In this document: positions 27,501-35,800 of the stretch, piece by piece | Layout of the letters: every line of letters begins with the position of its first letter | Position numbering within the stretch: the stretch's first letter is position 1 | Assembly: GCF_036588685.1 (NCBI RefSeq) | Contig: NC_086374.1 | Span: 73,344,457-73,408,456, forward strand | Direction of reading: 5' to 3' | Source: Mytilus trossulus | Taxonomy: Eukaryota; Mollusca; Bivalvia; Mytilida; Mytilidae | Length of the DNA: 64,000 nucleotides | The notes under the pieces: generated by a model | What the model was told of the DNA's origin: nothing | Database searches by the model: none | The model's input: the letters and a program-made list of their open reading frames with translations, nothing else | Made by a program: the position numbers and the translations under genes

Positions 27501-27512
27501 TTCATCAGATAA
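431..27512 (+). CDS. Temptin-copper monooxygenase fusion gene, copy 1 (5' partial, exons 2-8)
   Basis: Seven exons read by frame and splice site: 431-563, 856-954, 20025-20204, 21993-22159, 22985-23228, 26123-26219, 26945-27512. Exon 1 lies left of the window. The product begins inside a temptin-like domain (loop DSDKDGRSNGEE, then GDPNCIW), passes a Cys-rich linker, then gives the N and C domains of a PHM/DBH/MOXD-type type II copper monooxygenase. Family knowledge assigns copper to His-His in HHMLLFGC, His in LQAHWNN, His-x-His in NHMHYLG and Met in NDEMCYGF; all six ligands are present. The enzyme family hydroxylates small substrates using copper, ascorbate and O2; the substrate here cannot be told. 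The C-terminus is hydrophobic (IVFVFGFIVMFIR), suggesting a GPI signal or tail anchor. No frame break was seen. Copy 2 lies about 5 kb downstream on the same strand. Confidence 0.88.
856..954 (+). CDS. Copy 1 exon 3: Cys-rich linker
   Basis: Acceptor AAACAG precedes. The exon reads VCDPWESEECKKQNTWVD then CDIDELKCAAIHET, with four Cys. Phase 1 at both ends; 99 nt as in copy 2. The donor GTCAGTATTATC is itself duplicated in tandem (955-966 and 967-978), so two identical donors lie 12 bp apart. Confidence 0.88.
1037..1489 (+). repeat. Satellite module C (453 bp), reference copy
   Basis: It contains a perfect 10-bp palindrome TTGCCGGCAA near its start, then a small GCTA-TTTT-TAGC hairpin. It ends GTACATTGTAACCT. 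Outer ends are AGG and CCT, a minimal inverted pair. No known element was recognised. Confidence 0.85.
1490..2310 (+). repeat. Satellite module D (821 bp), reference copy
   Basis: It contains an acceptor-like site TTTGTTGCAG followed by GTGTAAT (the same seven bases that open exon 4), and an inverted pair TGTCA/TGACA around 2040-2060. Copies 11 and 12 share a one-base deletion (after 12330 and 13150), giving 820 bp each. No internal periodicity was seen. Confidence 0.85.
18616..19392 (+). other. Intron 3 unique sequence between array and MITE
   Basis: AT-rich sequence with no open frame or recognised repeat. Confidence 0.5.
19393..19993. mobile_element. MITE with TTAA termini in intron 3 of copy 1
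   Basis: The left end TTAAGGTGGTATGGGAGTCT and the right end (reverse complement TTAAGGTGGTATGGGTGTCT) are inverted with one mismatch over 20 bp. The 601-bp interior has no coding capacity. TTAA at both edges fits a piggyBac-type target site, but the family is inference. A decayed relative with the same interior motifs (GGTCACCGTGC, CAATCCAAGATGGCG) lies at 61520-62155. Confidence 0.8.
20025..20204 (+). CDS. Copy 1 exon 4: monooxygenase N domain, first copper His pair
   Basis: Acceptor TTTTTTCAG precedes. The exon reads VMNITIRMPETPVPN through YMCTMFDLPSNGDFHMI to VMHHMLLFGCEDT. HHM-x-x-FGC matches the His107-His108 copper ligands of PHM. Phase 1 at both ends; 180 nt as in copy 2. A TTAA-bounded MITE ends 31 bp upstream of the exon. 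Confidence 0.92.
20215..20455 (+). repeat. Degenerate copies of exon 4's 3' end and donor, copy 1
   Basis: The end of exon 4 (TTGTTTGGGTGTGAAGAT then ACAG/GT) is repeated at 20215-20244, followed by GTATAA, and at 20423-20455, followed by GTAAAATAA. The second copy is nearly exact. A dispersed repeat (about 20260-20410) separates them. The reading frame closes after the first copy. Confidence 0.8.
20260..20415 (+). repeat. Dispersed repeat family R2, decayed copy
   Basis: It shares the R2 string order ...CCAAGGAAAATTCAA, AATCAAAAGTTCAAACAC, GGAATGGAAAACAACTGT, ATATTCCTGAATTTGTACAG. See the copy at 25010-25205. Confidence 0.6.
20974..21440 (+). repeat. Dispersed repeat R1, dimer (A-B-A)
   Basis: Cassette A (ATACCAGG... 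ACGCCAGAC... CGTTTCGTC... GACGCTCGAATC... AGTACGAAGTTG) occurs twice, at about 20974-21190 and 21296-21440. Between them lies cassette B (ACTGGGCTGGTGATACC ... CCACCAGCAGTGGCATCGAC). The same A-B-A order occurs at 38068-38625, in a different intron of copy 2. Confidence 0.8.
21441..21992 (+). other. Rest of intron 4 of copy 1
   Basis: No gene is seen; open frames here are minus-strand chance frames. Positions about 21690-21770 (AATGAACAC ... ATACCGCATTTTGATTTTAA) resemble intron 4 of copy 2 at about 39450-39540, another surviving paralogous intron segment. Confidence 0.55.
21993..22159 (+). CDS. Copy 1 exon 5: monooxygenase N domain
   Basis: Acceptor GTATAG precedes; donor GTAAGT follows. 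It reads DYVKQTKPNKPEPCLMG, then ISVWTVGYAGQCASKEFG, to GYKRVVLQ. This corresponds to the region of PHM preceding the third copper His. 167 nt, phase 1 in and phase 0 out, as in copy 2. Degenerate copies of its 3' end follow in the intron. Confidence 0.9.
22190..22380 (+). repeat. Degenerate copies of exon 5's 3' end, copy 1
   Basis: The exon 5 end (TCAAAAGAGTTTGGATTTAG ... CTTCAG/GTAAGT) reappears at 22190-22247 (CACCAAAAGCGTTTGAATAT ... ACCTCAG/GTATAAG), weakly at 22257-22310, and again at 22326-22377 (TGTGCAACAAAAGAGTTT ... CTTCTCGTGGTAGG). The copies carry stops and indels. Confidence 0.78.
22381..22984 (+). other. Rest of intron 5 of copy 1
   Basis: No recognised feature. Confidence 0.5.
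22985..23228 (+). CDS. Copy 1 exon 6: third His and His-x-His copper ligands
   Basis: Acceptor TTTTAG precedes; donor GTGAGT follows. It starts AHWNNPELKDSYVDSSGLTL, so the His equivalent to PHM His172 sits at the splice junction. It ends in AAGNHMHYLG, which gives the His-x-His pair (PHM His242/His244). 244 nt as in copy 2; I count about 66 of 81 residues identical between the copies. Confidence 0.92.
23388..23450 (+). repeat. Dispersed repeat R8 fragment
   Basis: GGCAACAGTAGTATACCGCT followed by GTTCAAAATTCATAAAT matches 44378-44430. Non-coding short dispersed repeat. Confidence 0.6.
23810..24760 (-). repeat. Dispersed repeat R3 interrupted by R2 (nested)
   Basis: Left part (TTGTATAGATTAGACCGTTG ... 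AGAACCCTTTATAG) and right part (AGCTTGATGTTCGGTGTGAG ... ACTTGGATGGAGAT) together give an R3-type repeat in minus orientation. Between about 23988 and 24620 sits R2-type sequence in minus orientation. Inside it, ACTCAAATCAATCCATGTGT occurs at about 23991 and again at about 24257, a direct repeat about 265 bp apart. Confidence 0.65.
25010..25205 (+). repeat. Dispersed repeat R2 copy
   Basis: AAAAAGTAAAATCACAAAAA, then GTCCATAATCACATGAC, CGCATCAAAAACGAATGGAC, GTCATATTCCTGACTTGG and AATGGTGGATTAAACCTGG. Other copies: 24420-24620 (minus), 29012-29175, 33098-33215, 42430-42620, 49073-49262, 50016-50150, 55035-55170 (minus). A short non-autonomous element; its class was not determined. Confidence 0.8.
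25640..25850 (+). repeat. Dispersed repeat R7 copy
   Basis: Decayed relative of the sequence flanking the reverse transcriptase at 50985-51270: CAGGTGCTCTGAAAGAATAA, GCAGACCGTGTCACATGTGA, CTACGTTGCTCATGT and TAAATTCGGTA in the same order. Confidence 0.5.
25851..26122 (+). other. End of intron 6 of copy 1
   Basis: No recognised feature. Confidence 0.5.
26123..26219 (+). CDS. Copy 1 exon 7: monooxygenase C domain
   Basis: Acceptor TTTACAG precedes; donor GTACAC follows. It reads EKQKIELIRNGTKIQDITN then EDNYNYDKPVTHR. 97 nt, phase 1 in and phase 2 out, as in copy 2. In PHM the matching segment follows the His-x-His ligands. Confidence 0.9.
26220..26944 (+). other. Intron 7 of copy 1
   Basis: AT-rich, no recognised feature. 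Reads open just before exon 8 are intronic. Confidence 0.55.
26945..27512 (+). CDS. Copy 1 exon 8: monooxygenase C domain, copper Met and hydrophobic tail
   Basis: Acceptor TTTTGTAG precedes. It reads SFKIPIEVQPGDELKTTCVF, then GQGTNDEMCYGFLIIYP (the Met equivalent to PHM Met314), followed by a Cys-rich tail with CELKAPIVRGCQ and FTNDTCLEKCKD, and ends IVFVFGFIVMFIR-stop. 568 nt as in copy 2. The stop codon is inside the first unit of a 36-bp repeat that forms the 3' UTR. Confidence 0.92.
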
Positions 27513-27760
27513 ATCAATGTTAACTTGGTTATCATGTTTTTCACATAAATGTATGTAAACAAAGATATCATGTTTGTCACATCAATCAATGTAAACATGT
27601 TACATCACATACATCATGTTATATCACATAAATCAGGTTATATCACATAAATCATGTTATATCACATAAATTATGTTATATCACATAAATCAATGTAAAC
27701 ACAGTAATCATGTTTATCACATAAATCCATGTAAACACAGTTATCATGTTTATCTCACAA
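27495..27760 (+). repeat. 36-bp minisatellite over stop codon and 3' UTR, copy 1
   Basis: Unit of about 36 bp: TCATGTTTATCACATAAATC followed by AATGTAAACACAGTTA. The final codons and stop (ATGTTCATCAGATAA) are the first, coding unit. The middle units are shortened (ATCATGTTATATCACATAA). The same family follows copy 2. Confidence 0.85.
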
Positions 27761-27999
27761 ATGAATTTTACACGTTTATTGATGATTTGAAGCTTTTACA
27801 ATACAACACTTGATTATACTTCATTCATTTCCTGATAAACAATTTAATGAAATATTGTAAACAAACTATTCAATGAAAATTGATTTATAAAGGCTTTGGT
27901 AATGTGTTGATTGTGACATAATAGCACAACATGTTCACGTTAAACAACAGAATCTTACTTAGTATAAAAGAAAATTCTATTTTAGCTTTAGATTAAAAA

Positions 28000-28230
28000 A
28001 AAAGAAGATGTGGTATGATTGTCAAGGAGAAAGATCTTCTTAAGAGACAAAATGACACAGGAAATAACATAATAGGTCACCGTAAGGCCTTCAACAATGA
28101 GTAAAGCCCATACCTCACATTCAACTATAAAAGGCCCCGAAATGACATGTAAATCAATTCAAACGAGAAAACTTTGATGTACAAAAATTAATTAAGGAAA
28201 AACAGATATGTTACATGAATCATGAAAATG
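28000..28230 (+). repeat. Dispersed repeat R3 copy
   Basis: GATGTGGTATGATTGTCAAG, then AGAGACAAAATGACACAGGA, TAGGTCACCGTAAGGCCTTC, AACAATGAGTAAAGCCCATA and AAAAGGCCCCGAAATGACAT. I recognise it as a very common mussel non-coding repeat (from memory). Smaller fragments at about 20515-20575 and 39185-39240. Confidence 0.7.
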
Positions 28231-30023
28231 TTGAAACTGTTCGGTTTTAGACACCAAGAGCTAGACGTCATTAATAACCCCAAATTACTAAAAAAAAATT
28301 GGGGGAAAAAACGTAGATCAAAACAAATGACATTGGTATACCAAGGGAGCACCTCGCATCTTTCTAAATAGTGAATGCAGCTGAATAATTAAAAAATGAA
28401 TTTGAATAAATTTTTCTTAGGTAATCAGCATAGAGAAGTTTTTACCCGAACACATACTAAATTATCTTGGAATTTATAAAGGCATATTTCTTAATCACCG
28501 GGAGGCACTATTCTGTCTACACACGGCACTAGACAAACTATCTACCATGTTGTAGTTATTGCTCATTTGTTTTATTTCATATACATGTGTTAAAATCATA
28601 TAAGCAATCTGATTGTTTTGGGAGTACCCTTATTAATATCTGACCTTATCTTATATATCTTAGTTATCTCATATACATTTGTTTCCATCTTTATTTGATT
28701 TGAAATTATAAAACGGTATATGTTCAGATATAAAATCCAAAACACTGGAAATAACTAACCCATTGACATTTTACCTCTATCAAAAAAGTGACTTATTATT
28801 GCGTCATGGCTGTCTTTATTCATGTAGGAGGATATCTCTACCACACCACCCCGTCAATGTACAAGTTTATTACACAAACATTATATCAATTATCTATTAT
28901 TTAATGCATGTATATTATAACATTGATGATAAGTAAATATTAATTATCGGTATTAGTTTACAATGTTAGTCATTCTTCGAAAAATTCTTGGAACACCAAA
29001 GAATAGTACTAAAATAATAAAAAGTAAAATAACAAACATACCTAAATCCAAGGAAATTCAAATCGGAAAGTCTCTGATAAATTGGCAAAAATAAAAGCTC
29101 AAATACATCAAAAGACAACTGTCATCTTCCTTTGAAGGTACAGACATTTCCGTATGTGGAAAATGGTGAATTAATGTTTTGGATGAAAATCTTTGACGAA
29201 AAATACACATGAATTTGTTCTTTAGACTTTATTTTTCTTTCTCTTGCTAATTAATTTACCAAATGTCTCTTTCAAGTGAATTCGAAAGTGTAGGCTTCAG
29301 TGCATTTGATAGTATACTATGACTGTGATGATTTGTATGTATAAGTCTTCGTATTATCATTTAACTGTGTCATAATTAGTCACATTAGGCAAAACGTGTT
29401 TTATAGATTCACATGAAAGGAAACAAGTTAAAAATTGGAACAGTATCTTCCCTAAAGTAGGACACAACAAGTAATTGCCTACTCATGTATAATCAGCCGC
29501 TTCCTTTTCTTTTGACATTATTATAAATATGATTATTAGGATACTTCGTTTATGGGTTGAACATATAACTTTTAATTAAGTTGGACAAATAATATAAAAC
29601 TGATATATTTCCGGTTGTTGATTTATGAAGTGTAAACTGCCAACTATTTGGTTATACTCAATGCATTATGGACAACGTATTATATTGGTAAGTGTTTATT
29701 ATAATAATTATCACAATGGTTATGAATGGTTTTATCTTTGAAATATTAACGTCGCCAACTTGATGCACAACACAGCACAGCTTGATAAACATCAGCAACA
29801 TTTTTACTCTTCCGGGCACCAAGTTATTTGTAGTTTGGATTGTCGGTGAAAATGGCAAAACGACGACGATATAGTAGTTGATAACTGGTCACGAATGAAA
29901 TTGTTCAACGGTAAAATAAGGGACAGAAAATTGTTGTAGATTTCATATTCTCTGGAAATAAAATTCTAACTACCTCTTCTTATCATAATTAATTAAGTTA
30001 CTTTAGTGAATTTGTGAATTATG
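28231..30023 (+). other. Intergenic sequence between the paralogues
   Basis: One R2 copy at about 29012-29175; otherwise no recognised gene or element. Confidence 0.5.
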
Positions 30024-30030
30024 TAGCCTT

Positions 30031-31659
30031 TACGGGGCGCCGAATGGGACTCTTGTGGTTTTGTACTCAAAATTCAATTTTGTACGGACAAAAGTGACTT
30101 TTGTTCAACAAAAATGAGTTCAGTTTAACAAAATTTGTATCATACTACAAATTAGAAATTTTGTCATACAAAATTATCTATCAGCGGACAAAAGTCACTT
30201 TTGTCATGACAAAATTCATTTTTGTTACACAGACTTGATTTTTGTTACCTAATTTGAAAATTGAGCGACAAAAGTCAATTTTGTATTTAAATTATTTAAG
30301 TTTGGTTTCTGTGAACTAATTTGCATACAAAATCGACTTTTGTTACACAAAATTGACTTTTGTTACACAAAAATTACTTTTGTTACACAAAATTGACTTT
30401 TGTTACACAAAATTGACTTTTGTTACACAAAATTGACTTTTGTTACACAAAATTGACTTTTGTTACACAAAATTGACTTTTGTTACACAAAATTGACTTT
30501 TGTGAGACAAAATTGACAAAATTGACTTTTGTCTCAACAAAATTGACAAAATTTAATTTTGTCTCAACAAAATTAACAAAATTGAATTTTGTCTCAACAA
30601 AATTGACAAAATTGAATTTTGTCTCAACAAAATTGACAAAATTGAATTTTGTCTCAACAAAATTGACAAAATTGAATTTTGTCTCAACAAAATTAACAAA
30701 ATTGAATTTTGTCTCAACAAAATTAACAAAATTGAATTTTGTCTCAACAAAATTGAATTTTGTCTCAACAAAATTGATTTTTGTCTCGAGAAAGTCAATT
30801 TTGTCTCACGAAAGTCAATTTTGTCTCATAAAAGTCAATTTTGTTGTTACAAAATTGAATTTTGTCATCACAAAAATGAATTTTGTCGTCACAAAATTGA
30901 CTTTTGTCTCAACAAAATTGACAAAATTGACTTTTGTCTCAACAAAATTGACAAAATTGACTTTTGTCTCAACAAAATTAACAAAATTGACTTTTGTCTC
31001 AACAAAATTTACAAAATTGACTTTTGTCTCAACAAAATTAACAAAATTTACTTTTGTCTCAACAAAAATGACAAAATTGAATTTTGTCTCAACAAAAATG
31101 ACAAAATTGAATTTTGTCTCAACAAAAATGACAAAATTGAATTTTGTCTCACAAAAGTCAATTTTGTCTCACAAAAGTCAATTTTGTCTCACAAAAGTCA
31201 ATTTTGTCTCACAAAAGTCAATTTTGTCTCATAAAAGTCAATTTAGTATCACAAAAGTCAATTTAGTCTCACAAAAGTTAATTTTGTTTCACAAAAGTCA
31301 ATTTTGTCTCACAAAATTGAATCTTACCGTACACAATTGACTTTTGTGATTTAATTTCCATATCAGGTAACAAAAGTCAATTTTGTATGCAAATATGTTT
31401 ATATTTGCATACCTTTAAGACAAAATTGACTTTTGTCATGACAAATATGAATTTTGTCTACAAAAATGATTTTGTCATGACAAAAATGAATTTTGTCATG
31501 ACAAAAATGAATTTTGTCTACACAAATGAATTTTGTCATCACAAAATTGAAGTTCTCACAAAACAAGTCTGTAGCACATAGTTTTGTAAGACAAAAATGA
31601 TTTTGTTATGACAGAATTGAATTTTGTACAAAACCACAAGAGTCCCATTCGGCGCCCCG
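30031..31659. mobile_element. Foldback element with subrepeat arms (FB1)
   Basis: Perfect 34-bp terminal inverted repeats at 30033-30066 and 31626-31659 (outer bases CGGGGCGCCGAATGGGACTC). TAGCCTT flanks both sides (30024-30030 and 31660-31666), as a target-site duplication would. The left interior (about 30339-30500) has a 20-bp unit TTACACAAAATTGACTTTTG. The right interior (about 31149-31310) has TCTCACAAAAGTCAATTTTG, whose core is the reverse complement. The centre carries about 30-bp units. The 286-codon open frame inside is a by-product of the 30-bp period, since the opposite strand and another frame are open too. No transposase is present. Confidence 0.85.
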
Positions 31660-31666
31660 TAGCCTT

Positions 31667-32355
31667 GTCGATATGTATAGTATTTAAACATACTATTATT
31701 ATGGTTTCGAATCTTAGTTGCCTAACAGAAATTGAAGAAATTATAGTCAGCTGAATTAAATTAACATTATCTATAAACTCTTTTATAATACACATTAATG
31801 TATTTATTTTAGGAATTTGTTGTATCCGTAATGTGTTCGTCAAATTTTCCTTGTATTTTGTTGTTGGTTTTTATTGTTTTTATTTTAAGAACTATTTCTA
31901 GCTTGGTTTTTGATGGTTTTTTTTGGTGGGGTTAATCTTATGTGTCAATAATGTTTTGTTCTTTGGTCGTTTTGGTTTGACTCAGGAAAGCTTTTCACTC
32001 ACATTGCTTTAAATTTTGCTCAATTAAATGTTCGTATTGTTGAGTGCTTCATTACCATCACATGTGTAACTTAGATTGTATAGTATTAACTGCTGCCTTT
32101 CTGTGATTATTGTTACATTTGCTTTCAGTATATTTTGAATGATTAAAACTTAAAATCGATTTGTTTCATCTGCACTGATAATTTATGAAATTACCCAAAC
32201 AAAGTGTTTTGAAATTTTACGTCCTCAATGCTCCTCAACTTCGAGCTCAAATGTAACTTATCATTTTTTTATTTGGTTTCGAGCGTTAATGATGTAAAAC
32301 GCGTGTAACTTACACAATTTTTCTCCTGGTATATAATTTGTTTATAACTTTACCA
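31667..32355 (+). other. Intergenic sequence upstream of copy 2
   Basis: No recognised gene. AT-rich, with T-rich runs. Confidence 0.5.
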
Positions 32356-32600
32356 ATAAACTCATCATAGATACCAGGACTAAATTTAGTATATACCCCA
32401 GACGCGCGTTTCGTCTACAAAAGACTCATCAGTGACGCTCGACTCCAAAAAACTTAAAAAGGCCAAATAAAGTACGAAGTTGAAGAGCATTGAGGACCAA
32501 ACTTCCTAAATGTTTTCCCAAATACAGCTAAGGTAATCTATGCCTGAGATAGAACAGCCTTAGTATTTCAAAAAATTCAAAAATTTGTTAACAGTAAATT
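32356..32600 (+). repeat. Dispersed repeat R1 copy, upstream of copy 2
   Basis: AAACTCATCATAGATACCAG, then AGACGCGCGTTTCGTCTAC, ACTCATCAGTGACGCTCGAC, AAAGTACGAAGTTGAAGAGC and ATTCAAAAATTTGTTAACAG. It ends 20 bp before the first possible ATG of copy 2, so it may form part of the promoter or 5' UTR. Confidence 0.8.
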
Positions 32601-32619
32601 TTTATATATAATCATATCA

Positions 32620-32886
32620 ATGACAATTCATGTCAGCACAATTCACTTTAATTTTGCTGAAAATAAGTTTGGTTTTGATTATAGGTTCTTCATTAAAATA
32701 TGTGTTCTTAGTACCGTGAGTCATTTAGCAGTAAGCTTCCCAAGGTTTCAAGATGTGATTCCTAATGGAGATAAGTTACCACATCCATGTAAACCTAATT
32801 ATATATGGCATGGCGTTGGACATAGAGCAGACAGAGGCGAAGGGCCATTGAACGATTTCGGAAAAGATTTCCTTCGACTTGGAAAG
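32620..32886 (+). CDS. Copy 2 exon 1: signal peptide and temptin start
   Basis: Reads FFIKICVLSTVSHLAVS, FPRFQDVIPNGDKLPHPCKP, NYIWHGVGHRADRGEGPLN, DFGKDFLRLGK, then donor GTTGGT (phase 0). The residues before FFIKIC from the ATG at 32620 are not signal-like. A TATA-like TATATATAA at 32603 is too close to that ATG for a normal 5' UTR, so the true first exon may begin at 32685 behind ATTATAG. Confidence 0.75.
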
Positions 32887-35800
32887 GTTGGTGTAGAATA
32901 TCAACTATTTATGAACTTTTTTGCGATGTTATCATAAAGATAAAATTGAGAATGGAAATGGGGAATGTGCCAAAGAGACAACAACCCGACCATAGAGCAG
33001 ACAACAGCAGAAGGTAACCAACAGACTTCAATGCAACGAGAAATTCCCGCACTCGGAGGTGTCCTTCAGCTTGCCCCTAAACAAATATATACTAGTTCAG
33101 TGAAAAGTAAAATCACAAAAATACTGAACTCAGAGGAAAATCAATTTGAAAAGTCCATAATCACATGGCAAAAACAAACAAAAAAAACGCATCAAAAACG
33201 AATGGACATGAACGCCCTACTAAACTCCAAATTGTTCACAAGAAACTTACAGTTAAAATAATGCAGGACTAACAAAGGCCAGAGGTTCCTTCCTAGGGAC
33301 AGGCGCAAAAATGCAGGGGTGTTAAACATGTTTGTGAGATTTCAACTCTACCCATATACCTCTAGCCAATGTAGAAAAGTAAACGCACAACAATACGCAT
33401 ATTAAAATTCAGTTCAAGAGAAGTCCGAGTCTGATGTCAGAAGATGTCACCAAAGAAAATAAACAAAATGACAATAATACATAAATAACATCCAGCTCCA
33501 GACTTCAATTAAACTGATTGAAAAAATATGTCTTCATCATATGAATATCAGGCACAATCTTCCCCGTGAGGGGTTTAGTATCATACCATCATAACATATA
33601 TGAGAAGAACATAACCCGTGTCATGCAAGCAACTGGTTTATTAATAAGAAATGTGTTTAGTTTCCATGCAAAGACCCTTTAGGTGAATCAATATTAACGC
33701 CAAAATATGCAATCTTTAAAGACCTGACAACAGTTTCGTAAATATATCCCTTCTTAATAAGTCTTTTTCAAGGTCTTGTTAGCTTCTGAGGTGAATACTG
33801 ACATTTTTTGTGCTTTGTAAAGAATATTTCCATAAAATATTGAATGTGAAATACCTGAACGTATAAGAAGTCTGCATTTTGAGCTATATTTACGAATGAT
33901 GTCCTTATATCGATGATAAAATTTAGTAATTTTTTTGGCTAGTTTCTGATATCGAAAACAATGATGTAATAATTTTTCAGAAATACATAAATTTCTCTCG
34001 TTAAAATCTAAAACATTGTTACTTTCACGTGCGAATTGTACAAGTTGGGATATATAAACACCGTAAGATGGTGACAAGGGAACGTCACCATATAAACATG
34101 GATAATTAACGATAGGAAATGAGAAATCATCTCTTTTATCAAAAATTTTAGTATAAAGCTTTCCGTTAATGATATATAAATCAAGATCGAGGAAAGGGCA
34201 GTAGTCATTGTTAGTTTTAGCTTTATTTAAAGTAAGTCCAACAGGATACATTTCTTTAGTATACATACTGAAGTCGTCATTGTTGAGAGCTAAAATATCA
34301 TCCAAATATCTAAAAGTATTATTAAATTTGTGTATCAGATGTTGTTTCGATGGGTCTTTTCTGATTTTGTCATAAATTGTAACTCATAGCAATACAAAAA
34401 CAGGTCCACAATAAGTGGTGCACATTTAGTCCCCATTGGAATTCCGATAACCTGACGATATACGGAATCTCCTAAGCAAACAAAAATATTATCTAGTAAA
34501 AATTCAAAGACGGATATAGTATCAAAGCATGTCCAATTGACATAGTTTTTTTGTTTATTGCTACTAAAAAATCCCCTAAAAGAGTTTGAACATATATATT
34601 CACATTCTGACTTTTCAAACTCATCAGACGAAAACAAACCGACAATGCCTTGGCATGAAAAAAGTGACGAAAATACAGTACACAAAACATAGAAAAAATA
34701 AAAACTGAGCGTCAGAATCCCACCCAAACACCAGTTGGATGGGGGTAGTGGGATCTCGGGAAGCTCCAGAACCTTTAATGGGTTGCTTATTTTACTGAAC
34801 CTCCTTAACGTTACCCAAGCTTTCAACATTTTTGCATGAATCAATTTCAGAAATATTTCCCAGATATTTAGAAACTAGATTCCTTTTCTAAAAAAAAGAG
34901 TACACACAGCCCATAAAGGAGTAGGTCCGGTAAGGGCCGGATTTGGTCTCAAATTTCAAGTTTATCTGACGAAAGATTTTGAACACTTTAAAACACTTAA
35001 ATGTCTATTTCAATTGATTCAATTATTTTTTGTGAAAGATTTTAACTGATTCACTCATTAAAACGCTCCGATTCAAGCTTAAATATGAAAAATCTATCAA
35101 AAACTGTCACTTTTCATATTTGTTTGTCAAAAATGAAAGTGGCTGCATCCACGTTCATTCTCGACCTTTATATATGTTATGTTTTATCATTAAACACAAC
35201 TTACATTTCAATATCAAGAATGAACACGAATGCGGCCACTTTCATTTAAGACGGAAACCGTCAAAAATTTAACTAAAATGCTGAAATTGTGAAGATTTCA
35301 GAAATTTAGCATGAGTTAATGATGCAAGTACCCGATATATTTGCATTGTAATGCCAAAATATACCCATAAAAATGTAGCAGAGGCATTATACCTTCCAAA
35401 AAATAACAAAACGTTTACATTTAAACAATTTTATACAACTGCTATATTTTGGAACCAAAAGGGGGTCTTACTGAACCTATTCCTTTCATTAAAAGCCTCA
35501 TAAAACATCGTGCCAACTCTATACCATATCTTGATTATTTTTTTATTGTTTCAATATATCAAAAAGTATTCTCCTGATATGCATATAAAATTTGCCACAG
35601 GATTTTTGACATCAATCCGTCAGTTCATATACAATATAAAACATTGGATTCAACGATAACAATATATAACTTTTACAAAATAAGGCGAGCATTTGTTAAT
35701 GCATTTTTTTTTTTATTTTGATATAAAAATAGCTGCTATCAAGTAAACAATTGCGATGATGTAAAACTCTTTATTTTTTGTGTACAATATACTTACTCTT

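Noticed and set aside
30339-31310. CRISPR-like array
   Set aside because: Units are contiguous with no unique spacers, and the host is a eukaryote.
30480-31340. 286-codon plus-strand frame of repeated KLNFVSTKLT
   Set aside because: The 30-bp subrepeat has no stop in several frames and on both strands. It is inside a foldback element; composition and context argue against a gene.
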